A stretch of 17,459 bases of DNA from Acidobacteriota bacterium (GTDB taxonomy: Bacteria > Acidobacteriota > HRBIN11): NCBI GenBank assembly GCA_025061865.1, contig JANXAA010000007.1:1-17459 (forward strand), given 5' to 3'. Of this stretch, positions 1-6,847 are shown piece after piece. Below the pieces are notes generated by a model. That model did not search any database. It saw only the letters and a list, made by a program, of their open reading frames with translations, and had not been told where the DNA came from. The position numbers and the translations under genes were made by a program. The stretch's first letter is position 1. Each line of letters starts with the position of its first letter.

Positions 1-294
1 GCGACACTTCGGACCGATAGACGGATCAGCGAAGTGGAGGAGACAGGTCGTCGGAATGCACGCCGTCATGCGAGCGTCCTGAGGAACTCACACAGACATG
101 ACGGCGATCACTCCGACAGACGGCCTATGCCTCTACTTCCCGACTGCCCCATTGGCCCAAGTTCGACTGGTGAAGCACCAACATGTTGGATTATACTCAA
201 AAGCCGGTCAGCCGAAGTCGATGCCTTGCCAGAACCCGGCCGGCTCGACGGACTAGAACCTAATGGAATAATACTCCTTTAGAGGTATGCTGCT
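1..294. other. Left-edge intergenic region, no supported gene
   Basis: The first forward frame stays open from base 1 to a stop near 282, but its translation is rich in Arg, His and Pro, has no recognisable motif and no convincing ribosome-binding site. I read it as non-coding high-GC sequence rather than a gene. A TATACT hexamer at 192-197 would make a reasonable -10 box for apt about 100 bp downstream, but I found no good -35 at the right distance. I cannot exclude that this is the C-terminal end of a fast-evolving protein starting outside the window. Confidence 0.4.
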
Positions 295-837
295 ATGCTT
301 GAATGGACCCCCCAGGAACTGAAACGGCGGATTCGGACCGTCCCCGATTTCCCCGTCCCAGGCATCCGGTTCCGGGATATCACGACCCTCCTGAAAGACG
401 GTCCTGCCTTTCGGGCCGCCGTCGACCTGATGTGGGCGCAGGTCGCCGACCTGGACTTCAGCAAGGTCCTGGCCATTGAGGCCCGGGGTTACATCTTTGG
501 GAGTATCATCGCGTACCGGAAGGGCGTCGGCCTTATCGTCGTCCGCAAGAAGGGGAAGCTGCCTGCCGAAACGATTTCCACGACTTACTCCTTAGAGTAT
601 GGCAGTGCGGTTCTAGAGGTCCATCAAGACGGCATCGCGCCGGGTGAGCCGGTCCTCATCGTCGACGACCTCCTGGCGACGGGGGGGACGGCCCTGGCGG
701 CGGCCGAGCTCGTCCAAGCCGCCTGGGGTCGGGTCGCCGGCTTCCTGTTCTTAGTCGAACTGGACGACCTGCAGGGTCGCCGGCGTTTGCAGATCGCGCC
801 CGTCTTTTCTATCATTCATTTCAGGGAAGACGAGTGA
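295..837 (+). CDS. apt: Adenine phosphoribosyltransferase
   Basis: The 180-residue product matches the usual length of bacterial APRT, the cytoplasmic purine-salvage enzyme that makes AMP and pyrophosphate from adenine and PRPP. The type I phosphoribosyltransferase PRPP-binding loop is clear at residues 120-133 (VLIVDDLLATGGTA). Other family hallmarks are FRDITTLLKD (26-35), EARGYIFG (62-69), the RKKGKLP flexible-loop segment (84-90) and YSLEYG (98-103). The ATG at 295 gives the expected N-terminus; an AGAGG at 281-285 lies 9 nt upstream and is a plausible ribosome-binding site. The gene stands alone, with no purine gene beside it, and is followed by a long structured non-coding stretch. Function is assigned with high confidence from motifs; regulation is not visible. 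Confidence 0.96.
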   Translation: MLEWTPQELKRRIRTVPDFPVPGIRFRDITTLLKDGPAFRAAVDLMWAQVADLDFSKVLAIEARGYIFGSIIAYRKGVGLIVVRKKGKLPAETISTTYSLEYGSAVLEVHQDGIAPGEPVLIVDDLLATGGTALAAAELVQAAWGRVAGFLFLVELDDLQGRRRLQIAPVFSIIHFREDE

Positions 838-862
838 GCGTCCCGCAGTGGGTCTTGAAAAG

Positions 863-892
863 GAATTAGCGTGGGGTGTTGCAGTCTAATTC
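863..892. repeat. Inverted repeat after apt
   Basis: Perfect 7-bp arms GAATTAG (863-869) and CTAATTC (886-892) enclose a 16-nt loop, 25 bp after the apt stop. No T-run follows, so it is not a classical intrinsic terminator. It could be the first stem of a structured RNA or an operator. Confidence 0.45.
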
Positions 893-907
893 AGAGGTGG
901 GCGACAT

Positions 908-929
908 GGGCCGCCAGGGACGGCGGCCC
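908..929. repeat. GC-rich hairpin GGGCCGCC/GGCGGCCC
   Basis: Perfect 8-bp GC-only arms at 908-915 and 922-929 enclose a 6-nt loop (AGGGAC). This would be a very stable stem in RNA on either strand. No T-run follows. Role unknown: it may be part of a structured RNA or a transcription pause or end for apt. Confidence 0.5.
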
Positions 930-1019
930 CCTGATGGCAATCGAGCCGCATCCCTTGTGGGGGAGGGTAAGGGGAGAGCGGCTTCGGGCCGACGCCTCTA
1001 AGGCAGTGAGCCCGAGGCG

Positions 1020-1065
1020 AAGGGCATAGGGCAAAGGTGGGTTGGACTCTTTGCGTTATGCTCTT
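1020..1065 (+). repeat. Long two-part stem-loop upstream of tRNA-Arg
   Basis: The arms AAGGGCATA (1020-1028) and TATGCTCTT (1057-1065) pair over nine positions with one G-U. After a 2x2 internal loop, GCAAAG (1031-1036) pairs perfectly with CTTTGC (1049-1054) around a 12-nt loop. Fifteen pairs in this arrangement are unlikely to be accidental. This stem is the best single reason to suspect a structured RNA between apt and the tRNA gene. Confidence 0.5.
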
Positions 1066-1249
1066 TACCCGGGGCTCTGTTCCAGTGTCCCGACCCGATG
1101 TCAAAAAGCCTGGGCCGTCCGGGCTCCCACGCCGAACGGCGAAGGCCGGGACTGGTTACTTTCCCTGGCGTGACCTGTCCGATGCCGATTCGACCTCCAG
1201 GCGGGTCGCCCCGATACCCGGGACCTGGGACCGGGGACTCTCAGTGAGA

Positions 1250-1326
1250 GCGCCTGTAGCTCAGTCGGATAGAGCACGAGATTCCTAATCTCGGGGTCGG
1301 GGGTTCGAGTCCCCCCAGGCGCACCA
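1250..1326 (+). tRNA. tRNA-Arg (anticodon CCU)
   Basis: The full cloverleaf can be drawn by hand. The acceptor stem GCGCCTG pairs with CAGGCGC, the D stem is GCTC/GAGC, and the anticodon stem CGAGA/TCTCG holds the loop TTCCTAA. The TPsiC stem is GGGGG/CCCCC with loop TTCGAGT. The anticodon CCT is at 1284-1286 and reads the AGG arginine codon. The 3' CCA is encoded at 1324-1326. No group I intron or integrated element is evident at its 3' end. A possible weak terminator lies about 90 bp downstream. I found no convincing promoter close in front of it. Confidence 0.97.
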
Positions 1327-1415
1327 TGCTTGGACGGCCTGCCCCTCTATGAACTTCTGAGAAAATCCTTTACCTAGAATTTCCTTTCCGTCCGCATATC
1401 CCTGATATCCGTAGA

Positions 1416-1434
1416 CGCCTGTCGGGCGGCTTTT
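1416..1434 (+). terminator. Weak candidate terminator after tRNA-Arg
   Basis: A short stem CGCC (1416-1419) and GGCG (1425-1428) with a 5-nt loop is followed by GC and then TTTT. The T-run is right, but the stem is only 4 bp, so this is a weak call. Confidence 0.3.
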
Positions 1435-1935
1435 AAATGCCTAGACCCGCTTTCGACCAGGCCGGATAGGAACCGCGGTGTCGCAGATTCGAAAAAGACT
1501 GACTGCCGCTCCCTGTGGGAGGGGTCCAGAGTGGGAGCATTTACCATTTACTGCCTGACCGCCATCAATATGTCGCTCTTGACATCGGCGGCCTGGCGAG
1601 GGCACTGTGCCTCTAGCTCCTGAGGTGGACGCTGACATGACTGCCGGCGCTCGGAAGACACCTCCTACGGCCAACCCATTTCTAAAGCACGTACATCGGG
1701 TATGCGAGATGCATTGCAGGATGGGGGCCTACTGCGGCTGTACCCATAGGTCCTATGAGAGCGGTGCACTTGCCTCATCTTGCATCGGGGCATCCTGTCT
1801 GGAAAACTGTGCTTCTGGGTCGGTAGGAAAGCCCGGTGGGACCCTGTTTTCATGGTAAAGGACTCTGATGGAAAGCCCATCGGGCCTATCTGTCGGGCTG
1901 CCCATCTGCGGGAGACCGTGGCTTGTCCCGAAGCC

Positions 1936-1940
1936 GGAGG
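1936..1940 (+). promoter_or_regulatory. Ribosome-binding site deciding the pgl start
   Basis: GGAGG ends 8 nt before the ATG at 1949. The upstream in-frame start at 1868 has no comparable site, so this favours the shorter protein. Confidence 0.75.
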
Positions 1941-1948
1941 TCGTAGGA

Positions 1949-2725
1949 ATGCCGACTCATCGAGGCGCGCCAGACGTGCGGGTCTATCCGGATCCGGATG
2001 CATTAAGCCGGGCGGTCGCTCAAGCCATAGCGGGCCTCATCCAGACGGCCGTCGCCGAGAAGGACCGCTTTTGTATGGCCCTCTCGGGGGGTCGGGCGCC
2101 CTTCCGGACGTTCCGCCGCCTCGTCGAGGCCTTTCGGGACGCCGTCCCCTGGTCGGGGGTCCACGTCTTTTGGGCCGACGAGCGGTACGTGCCCTTCGAC
2201 GACTCCCGGAGCCACTACCGGATGGTCCGGGAGGCCTTTCTCGACCATGTGTCCATCCCCTTCGATCAGGTTCATCCTATGCCGACGACGGAGCCGGACC
2301 CTGAGACGGCGGCCCGGGCATACGAGAACCTATTGCGGGCATACTTTCCCGGCCCCTGGCCCGTCTTCGACCTGGCGATCCTAGGCCTCGGCGCCGACGG
2401 CCACACGGCTTCCCTCTTCCCTGGATCCCCGGCTCTGGCCGAGCGAGAGCGCTGGGTCGTCGCCGTACGAGAACCGACGGCTGACCCGCCGGTCCGACTG
2501 ACGCTGACCCTACCGGTCCTGAATCACGCGGCCTGCATCTATTTCATCGTGACTGGTCCTGAAAAGACGCTAGCTCTCCGACGTACCCTGGCCGACGCAC
2601 CAGACCTTGTGAACTGTCCGGCCGGGGCTGTGCGGCCCGTCCGGGGGGACCTCATTTGGTGGGTCGATCAGGCGGCCTGGGGAATTCCTTTATCCAGGGC
2701 CGACGGGGCGTTGAGCGTTCCATAG
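1949..2725 (+). CDS. pgl: 6-phosphogluconolactonase
   Basis: Product of 258 residues, typical of bacterial Pgl/DevB, which hydrolyses 6-phosphogluconolactone to 6-phosphogluconate in the oxidative pentose phosphate pathway in the cytoplasm. Family motifs are in order: LSGGRAP (45-51), WADERYVP (75-82), GLGADGHTASLFPG (146-159) and RLTLTLPVLN (183-192). The family more often has a Ser or Thr where this protein has Arg in the first motif. The frame is open upstream to 1868, but I start at the ATG at 1949: GGAGG at 1936-1940 lies 8 nt before it, and the extra 27 residues match nothing in the family. No zwf or gnd is in the window. The gene is convergent with the small CBM48 gene, 65 bp away. Confidence 0.94.
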   Translation: MPTHRGAPDVRVYPDPDALSRAVAQAIAGLIQTAVAEKDRFCMALSGGRAPFRTFRRLVEAFRDAVPWSGVHVFWADERYVPFDDSRSHYRMVREAFLDHVSIPFDQVHPMPTTEPDPETAARAYENLLRAYFPGPWPVFDLAILGLGADGHTASLFPGSPALAERERWVVAVREPTADPPVRLTLTLPVLNHAACIYFIVTGPEKTLALRRTLADAPDLVNCPAGAVRPVRGDLIWWVDQAAWGIPLSRADGALSVP

Positions 2726-2728
2726 GCA

Positions 2729-2768
2729 GGGACGCCTGCGTCTCCCCAGGTCGGAGGCCTGCACCTCC
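2729..2768. terminator. Paired hairpins between convergent pgl and CBM48 genes
   Basis: Two adjacent stems fill the 65-bp gap. GGGACGC (2729-2735) pairs with GCGTCTC (2738-2744), with one G-T pair and a very tight loop. GGAGG (2753-2757) pairs with CCTCC (2764-2768) around CCTGCA. Neither has a T-run, so termination is inferred from position between convergent genes rather than from a full terminator pattern. Confidence 0.35.
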
Positions 2769-2790
2769 CGTAGGCCGGGCCGGCGCTCCT

Positions 2791-3075
2791 TCAGACCCGG
2801 ACGACTGAGTCCTCACTCCCAAAAGGGTTCGGTACGGAGCCGTCGGCCTGTTCCTCGTTTCTCCAATCACACCCGTTGATCAAGTAGCGGAATCGGTAGG
2901 CTTCGCCAGGGCGAAAGACCTTCGTAAGGCTGTAGAAACCGTCCTTTCGGGGGTTCATCGGCTCGGGCTGCCAGCCATTCCATTCGCCGACGACCTCGAC
3001 CTGGTCCACACCTTCGCCGCCCGGGACCTCAAAGGTGACCCAACAACGTTTGCCGTAGTATTTCTTGCGGATCAT
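2791..3075 (-). CDS. Stand-alone CBM48 / isoamylase-N-like glycan-binding protein
   Basis: A 94-residue protein that is essentially one early-set beta-sandwich domain of the type found at the N-terminus of glycogen-branching and debranching enzymes and in AMPK beta subunits. Recognisable landmarks are WVTFEVPG, VEVVGEWNGW (roughly residues 26-35), a MNPRKDGFYS turn, and FRYLINGCDWRNEEQAD with the closing aromatic, Gly and Asn residues. No catalytic domain is present. I start at the ATG at 3075, which has AGAGGAGG just upstream, rather than further up where the frame runs into a 7-nt repeat array. Its job is unknown: it may bind glycogen or starch-like glucan or serve as a partner subunit. The protein has no signal peptide, so it is probably cytoplasmic. 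Confidence 0.85.
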   Translation of the reverse strand: MIRKKYYGKRCWVTFEVPGGEGVDQVEVVGEWNGWQPEPMNPRKDGFYSLTKVFRPGEAYRFRYLINGCDWRNEEQADGSVPNPFGSEDSVVRV

Positions 3076-3114
3076 CGCTGGCCTCCTCTGAATCGGGCGT
3101 CGCACCCTACCTGG

Positions 3115-3149
3115 GGATGTATGATGCAAGATGCAAGACGTAGGATGCA
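3115..3149 (-). repeat. TGYATCY heptamer array I (upstream of CBM48 gene)
   Basis: Five consecutive 7-nt units, read on the minus strand as variants of TGCATCY with substitutions (TGCATCC, TACGTCT, TGCATCT, TGCATCA, TACATCC). A sixth, poorer unit reaches 3156. The array reads in the same direction as the gene it precedes and ends about 40 nt before that gene's ATG. Seven is not a multiple of three, so the array is open in all three sense frames. Confidence 0.85.
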
Positions 3150-3184
3150 AGATAGAATTCAGTACCGGGGATCGGGTGGTATTC

Positions 3185-3209
3185 GGGGTCAGGGAAAAGA
3201 CCTAACCCC
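3185..3209. repeat. GGGGTCAGG hairpin
   Basis: GGGGTCAGG (3185-3193) and CCTAACCCC (3201-3209) form a stem of 5 + 3 pairs with one mismatch and a GAAAAGA loop. The GGGGTCAGG word recurs at 15344-15352 and 17275-17283. GGTATTCGG-S-GTCA overlaps it at 3178-3191 and recurs at 15351-15364. It looks like a REP-style dispersed element. Confidence 0.45.
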
Positions 3210-3557
3210 TATCGCGTCTGACCGATGCTCCGTTTAGGAGGGGATAGATAGGAGGCGGGGCGATCGTCTTTGGAAGTTGAAGAGGAGGGGGACAAATCCC
3301 CTGCGAGGGGTAGAGGCGAGGCGGGGCTCGATCCGAGGACATCCTGTGTTAGAGGACCTATCCCAAGGGTTTCGGGACAGGCGGGTCCAGAGCATCGCTG
3401 GGACAGTGGGGTCGATGGGGCGGATTCGGGGAAAGGCCCTGACTCCTGGCGTTGGCCCTCGACCCCCGAGAATCCCACACCTATCTATCGCGTGGATTGA
3501 TAGAGTGGGGCCTTTTTCCTAAGATTGAGATGCCCACAGCCCGGCGAGGCGAAGGCG

Positions 3558-4472
3558 ATGGACTGGGAAGGCTGGGACGTCCCATCCCTGCGGTCCTTAC
3601 GCGAGCAAGTCGATACGGTCTTGCGGGAAATCCTGGCGACGGCGCCACCCCATGTGCCTCAGCCGATTCGGGACGCCATGGAGTATGCGACGGTCGACGG
3701 CGGCAAGCGACTCCGGGCCCTCCTTTTGGTCAGCCTTACGGAGGCCATGCAGGGTCCTAAGCCGGATGCCCTCCTGGCAGCGGCCGCCGTCGAGATGGTC
3801 CACGCGGCGTCCTTGGTCTTAGACGACCTGCCGTGTATGGACGACGCTAAGCTCCGACGGGGCCATCCGGCCGTTCACCTTACCTTTGGTGAGGACAATG
3901 CCATCCTAACGGCCTTCAGCCTCATCAACTTGGCCTATGAAGTCCTCGCCCGGCTCCCCAGCGTGGAACCTACCACGATCCTGCAGATCATCCAACAGTT
4001 GGCCTGGACCATCGGCCGGCCGGGCCTCATCACGGGCCAATGGCAGGACCTTCATCCGTCCGCCTGGGACGAGGCCACCGTCGACACGATCCATTTATAT
4101 AAGACGGCTGTGCTGTTCGAGTTCGTTACAGTCACAGCCGGTCTCCTCAGTCGGGCCGGCCCGATGGAGATAGCGAGCCTTCGGCGGTTCGGGACGACCG
4201 TCGGTCGGGCCTTCCAGTGCTTGGATGACATCCTGGACGTATATGGTGAGCCGTCCGTCACGGGAAAAGATGTCCGACAAGACGTCCGGCGCCTGACGTA
4301 CTGGAAACTCATGCCGTGGGACGCCGTATTCGATAAGGTCGAGCACCTCTTGGACGAGGCCCATCGGATTGCAATGGGCTGTCGGTGGGCGTCAGGGACC
4401 CAGTGGTTCCTGGAGCCCATGATGGTTCAGCTTCAGCTCCTCCGTCTGCGGGTCCTGTCGGCAGAGCGGTGA
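3558..4472 (+). CDS. ispA: Polyprenyl (geranylgeranyl/farnesyl-type) diphosphate synthase
   Basis: Trans-isoprenyl diphosphate synthase of 304 residues that condenses isopentenyl diphosphate onto an allylic diphosphate. It supplies quinone, carotenoid or other isoprenoid pathways. Both aspartate-rich motifs are intact: DDLPCMD (89-95) and DDILD (223-227). GGKRLRA (48-54), LRRGHP (99-104), LYKTAVLF (180-187), AFQ (218-220) and TGKD (235-238) also match. The residue five positions before the first motif is Ala84, not the bulky Tyr or Phe of farnesyl synthases. By family rules this favours a product of C20 or longer, so the symbol is approximate. The frame is open to a TTG at 3525, but the ATG at 3558 with GAGG 8 nt upstream fits better. 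The gene stands alone; dxs is not in the window. Confidence 0.9.
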   Translation: MDWEGWDVPSLRSLREQVDTVLREILATAPPHVPQPIRDAMEYATVDGGKRLRALLLVSLTEAMQGPKPDALLAAAAVEMVHAASLVLDDLPCMDDAKLRRGHPAVHLTFGEDNAILTAFSLINLAYEVLARLPSVEPTTILQIIQQLAWTIGRPGLITGQWQDLHPSAWDEATVDTIHLYKTAVLFEFVTVTAGLLSRAGPMEIASLRRFGTTVGRAFQCLDDILDVYGEPSVTGKDVRQDVRRLTYWKLMPWDAVFDKVEHLLDEAHRIAMGCRWASGTQWFLEPMMVQLQLLRLRVLSAER

Positions 4473-4923
4473 GGGTCGTGTCAGGTCGGTCGGGCTCGGG
4501 GCCGCGTGGGCGCTCAGCCGACTTCGGGTGGGCGCCAGCATGGCCGCTTCGTACCGATGGACGGAAGGGTCTTCCCAGGTGGGTTCGTGCAGTTTCAGGA
4601 CACCATAAATAGGAGCCCGTCCGGGGTTCGATACGAGCAGTGGTACACGGGGGTACCGGGGCGGGTCCCTTCAAAAATGGTCCCTGATCGGGGACTCGGG
4701 CGGGGTCTTCCACAGGACCTGTGGATTCCGGGAACGTAAGAGGGCCGGTCCCGGGTCTCGGCGTCGGGTCCTGGAAGCCGCCGCCTACCGACACTATAGA
4801 CCCAGACCCCGGACGTGTAGATTCCGACTTTGTCAGAGACAGGCTGGATGGCCTGGGCTCAAGACGGGTCGAGCGGGTCTTGCGGGGACCCAGGACCCAT
4901 CTTCATCCCCTGGCAGTCAGGCT
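4473..4923. other. Intergenic region between ispA-like and propeller genes
   Basis: About 450 bp with no supported gene. It contains several short GC palindromes (GGTAC/GTACC near 4642, GTCCC/GGGAC near 4680-4695) and a 17-bp perfect palindrome at 4709-4725, immediately followed by TTCCGGGAA (4726-4734). An ACTATAGA near 4792 resembles a -10 box without a matching -35. Confidence 0.45.
4709..4725. promoter_or_regulatory. 17-bp perfect palindrome, possible operator
   Basis: TCCACAGG-A-CCTGTGGA is a perfect dyad of 8-bp arms around a single A. A second dyad, TTCC-G-GGAA, abuts it at 4726-4734. With a 1-nt centre it is too tight for a good RNA hairpin, so a protein-binding dyad is more likely. 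It lies about 200 bp upstream of the exported propeller gene. No known operator consensus is recognised. Confidence 0.35.
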
Positions 4924-6618
4924 ATGAAGGGGCTCGTTCTGCGGGGTGTCGTCTTCCTATACGGGCTATACGGATGGCGAGACTTAGCGGTCGCCCAGAC
5001 GTGGACCCAGACGTATGGTGGCGGCCAAGTCGAGGTCGCTTATTCGGCCCAAACGACTATCGAGGGGGGACTCGTCATCACCGGCTATACGGAGTCCTTT
5101 GGGACTGGTGGTACGGACGCCTGGGTCCTGCGGTTGGACGCCGCGGGCGACCTCGTATGGCAGAAGGCCTTCGGCGGAGGTGATTCCGACGTGGCGTATG
5201 CCGTCCGGGTCACGTCCGACGGGGGCTTTGTCCTCTGTGGGTACACGAGTTCTTCGACGGCTGGAGGCGATGTGAGGGCATGGGTCTTTCGTCTGAACGC
5301 CGATGGCGGCCTCGTGTGGCAGAGAGCCTACGGACCCGGCGTCGCTTACGACGTCCGGCCGACACCCGACGGGGGCTTCGTCGTCGTCGGGACTACGACG
5401 GCCTTTGGGGCGACGGGACTGGATCTTTGGGTCCTACGGTTAGACGCTCAGGGGAACATCGTAGGGCAGAAACGATATGGGGGTGGCGGGAGCGACGTAG
5501 GCTACTCGGTCCGGGTCACGCCCGACGGGGGCTTTGTCGTCGCCGGGTTCACGACGTCCTTTGGGGCCGGCAGTTATGACGCTTGGGTCCTGCGCCTGGA
5601 CGCCTCGGGAGGAGTCTTATGGCAAAGAGCTTACGGGGGTGGTCTTCAAGATTGGGCGTACTCGGTCGACTTGACCCCCGATGGGGGTTTTGTCGTCGCC
5701 GGTTATACGGAGTCCTTCGGGGCCGGTCGCAACGACGTCTGGGTCTTGAAGCTGGATGCTTCGGGGAGCGTCCAGTGGACAGCCACGTATGGAGATACGG
5801 CCGATGACTACGCCTACGCCGTGCAAACCTTGCCCGCCGGGGGCTTCATCGTCGCTGGCTATACGACGTCCTTTGGGGCGGTCTATCTCGGAGACTTCTG
5901 GGGCCTGCGGCTGGGGTCGGACGGCGCGATCGTATGGCAAAAGCGCTACGGTGGGGTCAGCTACGACTGGGCCTATGCCGTTCAGGTTACCCCGGACGGA
6001 GGTTTCGTATTCGCTGGGATGTCGCAATCGTTTAACGCCCTGAATCGGGACGTATGGGTCGTCCGGACGGATGGGACGGGTGGCGTGGCGGGACCCTGTC
6101 CCCTCATCCACGACACCTCGGCCGTCCTGCGTCGTGACCCCATCCGGTTCACGAATACCGGGGCCGAGGCCGTCGACACGAGCGCCGTCGCCGTCATGAC
6201 CGAGGCCAGGACCGTGAACACCGGGGGCGTTCCTGCCCGCCAGTGCCCGCTGTCGCCAGATTTCAGCGTTGAATGTCAGCCGGCCCGGATCGTCGTTTCC
6301 TGGGGCCGGCCCGCTACGAGTCTGTGTACCGCCCGGTCGCTCAATGGCTTTCAGGCAGACGTCACGTTAGGCTGTCGGGACCTTCCGGCTGGGATGGCCT
6401 GTGAGTTTGCCCCCAATCCGGTGACCTTGCTTGCCGTCGAAACGGGCACCAGTCGCTTGACGGTACGGATTCGTTCTTCTATCGAGGAAGGTTCCTATAC
6501 CCTTTGGGTACAGGGCCGATCGGGCTCTCTGGCTCGAGAAACGGCCCTCCAGGTCGAGGTGTGGTCTCGACATTCTATCGGGCCGCCGCCCCGGCGGGGT
6601 CGCGCCCCGTATCCCTGA
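4924..6618 (+). CDS. Exported seven-repeat beta-propeller-like protein with Ig-like tail
   Basis: The 564-residue product begins with a likely Sec signal peptide (cleavage after AVA, residue 24). Seven repeats of about 52 residues follow, starting at residues 27, 79, 132, 181, 233, 285 and 338. Each has the plan WQKxYGG..D.AY.V..TPDGGFVVAGYT.SFGAG..D.WVLRLDA.G. Seven such units suggest a seven-bladed propeller. A linker (391-446) leads to an Ig-like domain at about 447-546 with four Cys (451, 468, 484, 493), typical of extracytoplasmic proteins. The last 15 residues, rich in Pro and Arg, look like translated intergenic hairpin sequence. No catalytic motif or sorting signal is visible, so surface or periplasmic binding is only an inference. 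The start lacks a strong ribosome-binding site. Confidence 0.82.
   Translation: MKGLVLRGVVFLYGLYGWRDLAVAQTWTQTYGGGQVEVAYSAQTTIEGGLVITGYTESFGTGGTDAWVLRLDAAGDLVWQKAFGGGDSDVAYAVRVTSDGGFVLCGYTSSSTAGGDVRAWVFRLNADGGLVWQRAYGPGVAYDVRPTPDGGFVVVGTTTAFGATGLDLWVLRLDAQGNIVGQKRYGGGGSDVGYSVRVTPDGGFVVAGFTTSFGAGSYDAWVLRLDASGGVLWQRAYGGGLQDWAYSVDLTPDGGFVVAGYTESFGAGRNDVWVLKLDASGSVQWTATYGDTADDYAYAVQTLPAGGFIVAGYTTSFGAVYLGDFWGLRLGSDGAIVWQKRYGGVSYDWAYAVQVTPDGGFVFAGMSQSFNALNRDVWVVRTDGTGGVAGPCPLIHDTSAVLRRDPIRFTNTGAEAVDTSAVAVMTEARTVNTGGVPARQCPLSPDFSVECQPARIVVSWGRPATSLCTARSLNGFQADVTLGCRDLPAGMACEFAPNPVTLLAVETGTSRLTVRIRSSIEEGSYTLWVQGRSGSLARETALQVEVWSRHSIGPPPRRGRAPYP
5002..6090 (+). repeat. Seven in-gene tandem repeats of about 156 bp
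   Basis: The protein repeats are also visible in DNA as recurring words such as GACGGGGGCTT and GTCGTCGCCGG, spaced about 156 bp apart. Repeat 3 is shorter (49 residues) than the others (51-53). The similarity is high enough to allow recombination between units. Confidence 0.8.
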
Positions 6619-6847
6619 AGGGAAGCCCCGTGTGGGAGTCCATGGAGCCTTTGGACCATGATCCCCTTTTTAACGCCTGGCCCTTGGGACTCCATCCTGC
6701 ATGGCGACCCCCTTTAGCGAATGGGGCCGGCGGGGATCTTACATCCTCTGGGACCCGACACCCGGGACCTGGGACCGTACCTTGCATCCCGATGAACCCG
6801 CTCGAGTGAGCGAGGTTTGTATCCTTCTGCTCTCTGGAGCCTGGGCC
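6619..6847. other. Repeat-rich intergenic region before mutY
   Basis: No gene. It contains ACCCGGGACCTGGGACCG (6760-6777), identical to 1216-1233, then a single TGCATCC (6783-6789), the CCCGCTC-type hairpin (6795-6817) and a single TGTATCC (6818-6824) just before the mutY ribosome-binding site. The reading frame of mutY is open across all of this, which can mislead start prediction. Confidence 0.6.
6795..6817 (+). repeat. CCCGCTC-type hairpin, copy before mutY
   Basis: AACCCGCTC (6795-6803), a GAGT loop, then GAGCGAGGTT (6808-6817) pair over nine positions with one bulged A. The bulged version of the same stem core (CGCTC-NNNN-GAGCG) occurs at 9457, 13681 and 16546. This copy is sandwiched between single heptamer units. 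Confidence 0.55.

Larger units (their letters stand above)
838..1249 (+). other. Structured intergenic region, possible ncRNA locus
   Basis: No frame here looks coding. The stretch is dense in inverted repeats: GAATTAG at 863-869 with CTAATTC at 886-892; GGGCCGCC at 908-915 with GGCGGCCC at 922-929; and a long two-part stem at 1020-1065. Near 1120-1155 there are further short GC stems, including CGCC-GAAC-GGCG. I looked for the conserved cores of RNase P RNA, tmRNA and SRP RNA and did not find them, so any RNA here is unassigned. At 1216-1233 there is an 18-nt sequence that recurs at 6760-6777, so part of the region is dispersed repeat. It could equally be a chain of repeat-derived hairpins without an RNA product. 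The strand is a guess based on the flanking genes. Confidence 0.35.
1327..1948. other. Long intergenic region between tRNA-Arg and pgl
   Basis: About 620 bp without a gene I can support. Frames here have mixed composition, no family motif and frequent stops. One frame runs in-phase into pgl from 1868, but its first 27 residues look like read-through of non-coding DNA. Around 1771-1800 there are scattered heptamer-like words (TTGCATC, CATCCTG), perhaps a decayed relative of the TGYATCY arrays found upstream of other genes. Sequence next to a tRNA 3' end is a common integration site, but I see no integrase fragment and no duplicated tRNA end. Confidence 0.45.
3076..3557. other. Divergent intergenic region, CBM48 gene / ispA-like gene
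   Basis: About 480 bp between divergent genes. It holds the TGYATCY heptamer array (3115-3149), a GGGGTCAGG hairpin (3185-3209), and a further 300 bp in which the open frames have intergenic composition and no motif. Promoters for both neighbours should lie here, but I could not pick out convincing -35/-10 pairs. Confidence 0.5.

Noticed and set aside
34..282. An 82-codon gene before apt
   Set aside because: GTG start without a good ribosome-binding site, skewed composition and no motif.
1094..1160. RNase P RNA, because of GTCCGGGCTCCCACG near 1119
   Set aside because: The rest of the conserved core (GAGGAAAGT before it and ACAGAA or GGTAAGAGC-type elements after it) is missing.
1327..1948. 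Integrated element at the 3' end of tRNA-Arg
   Set aside because: No integrase fragment and no second copy of the tRNA 3' end were found; the tRNA is whole with its CCA.
3115..3149. Heptamer arrays as CRISPR arrays
   Set aside because: The units are 7 nt with no spacers and no cas genes are in the window.
6701..6847. N-terminal extension of MutY
   Set aside because: It translates the dispersed GGGACC and hairpin repeats; the family's N-terminus begins just after the ATG at 6848, which has its own ribosome-binding site.
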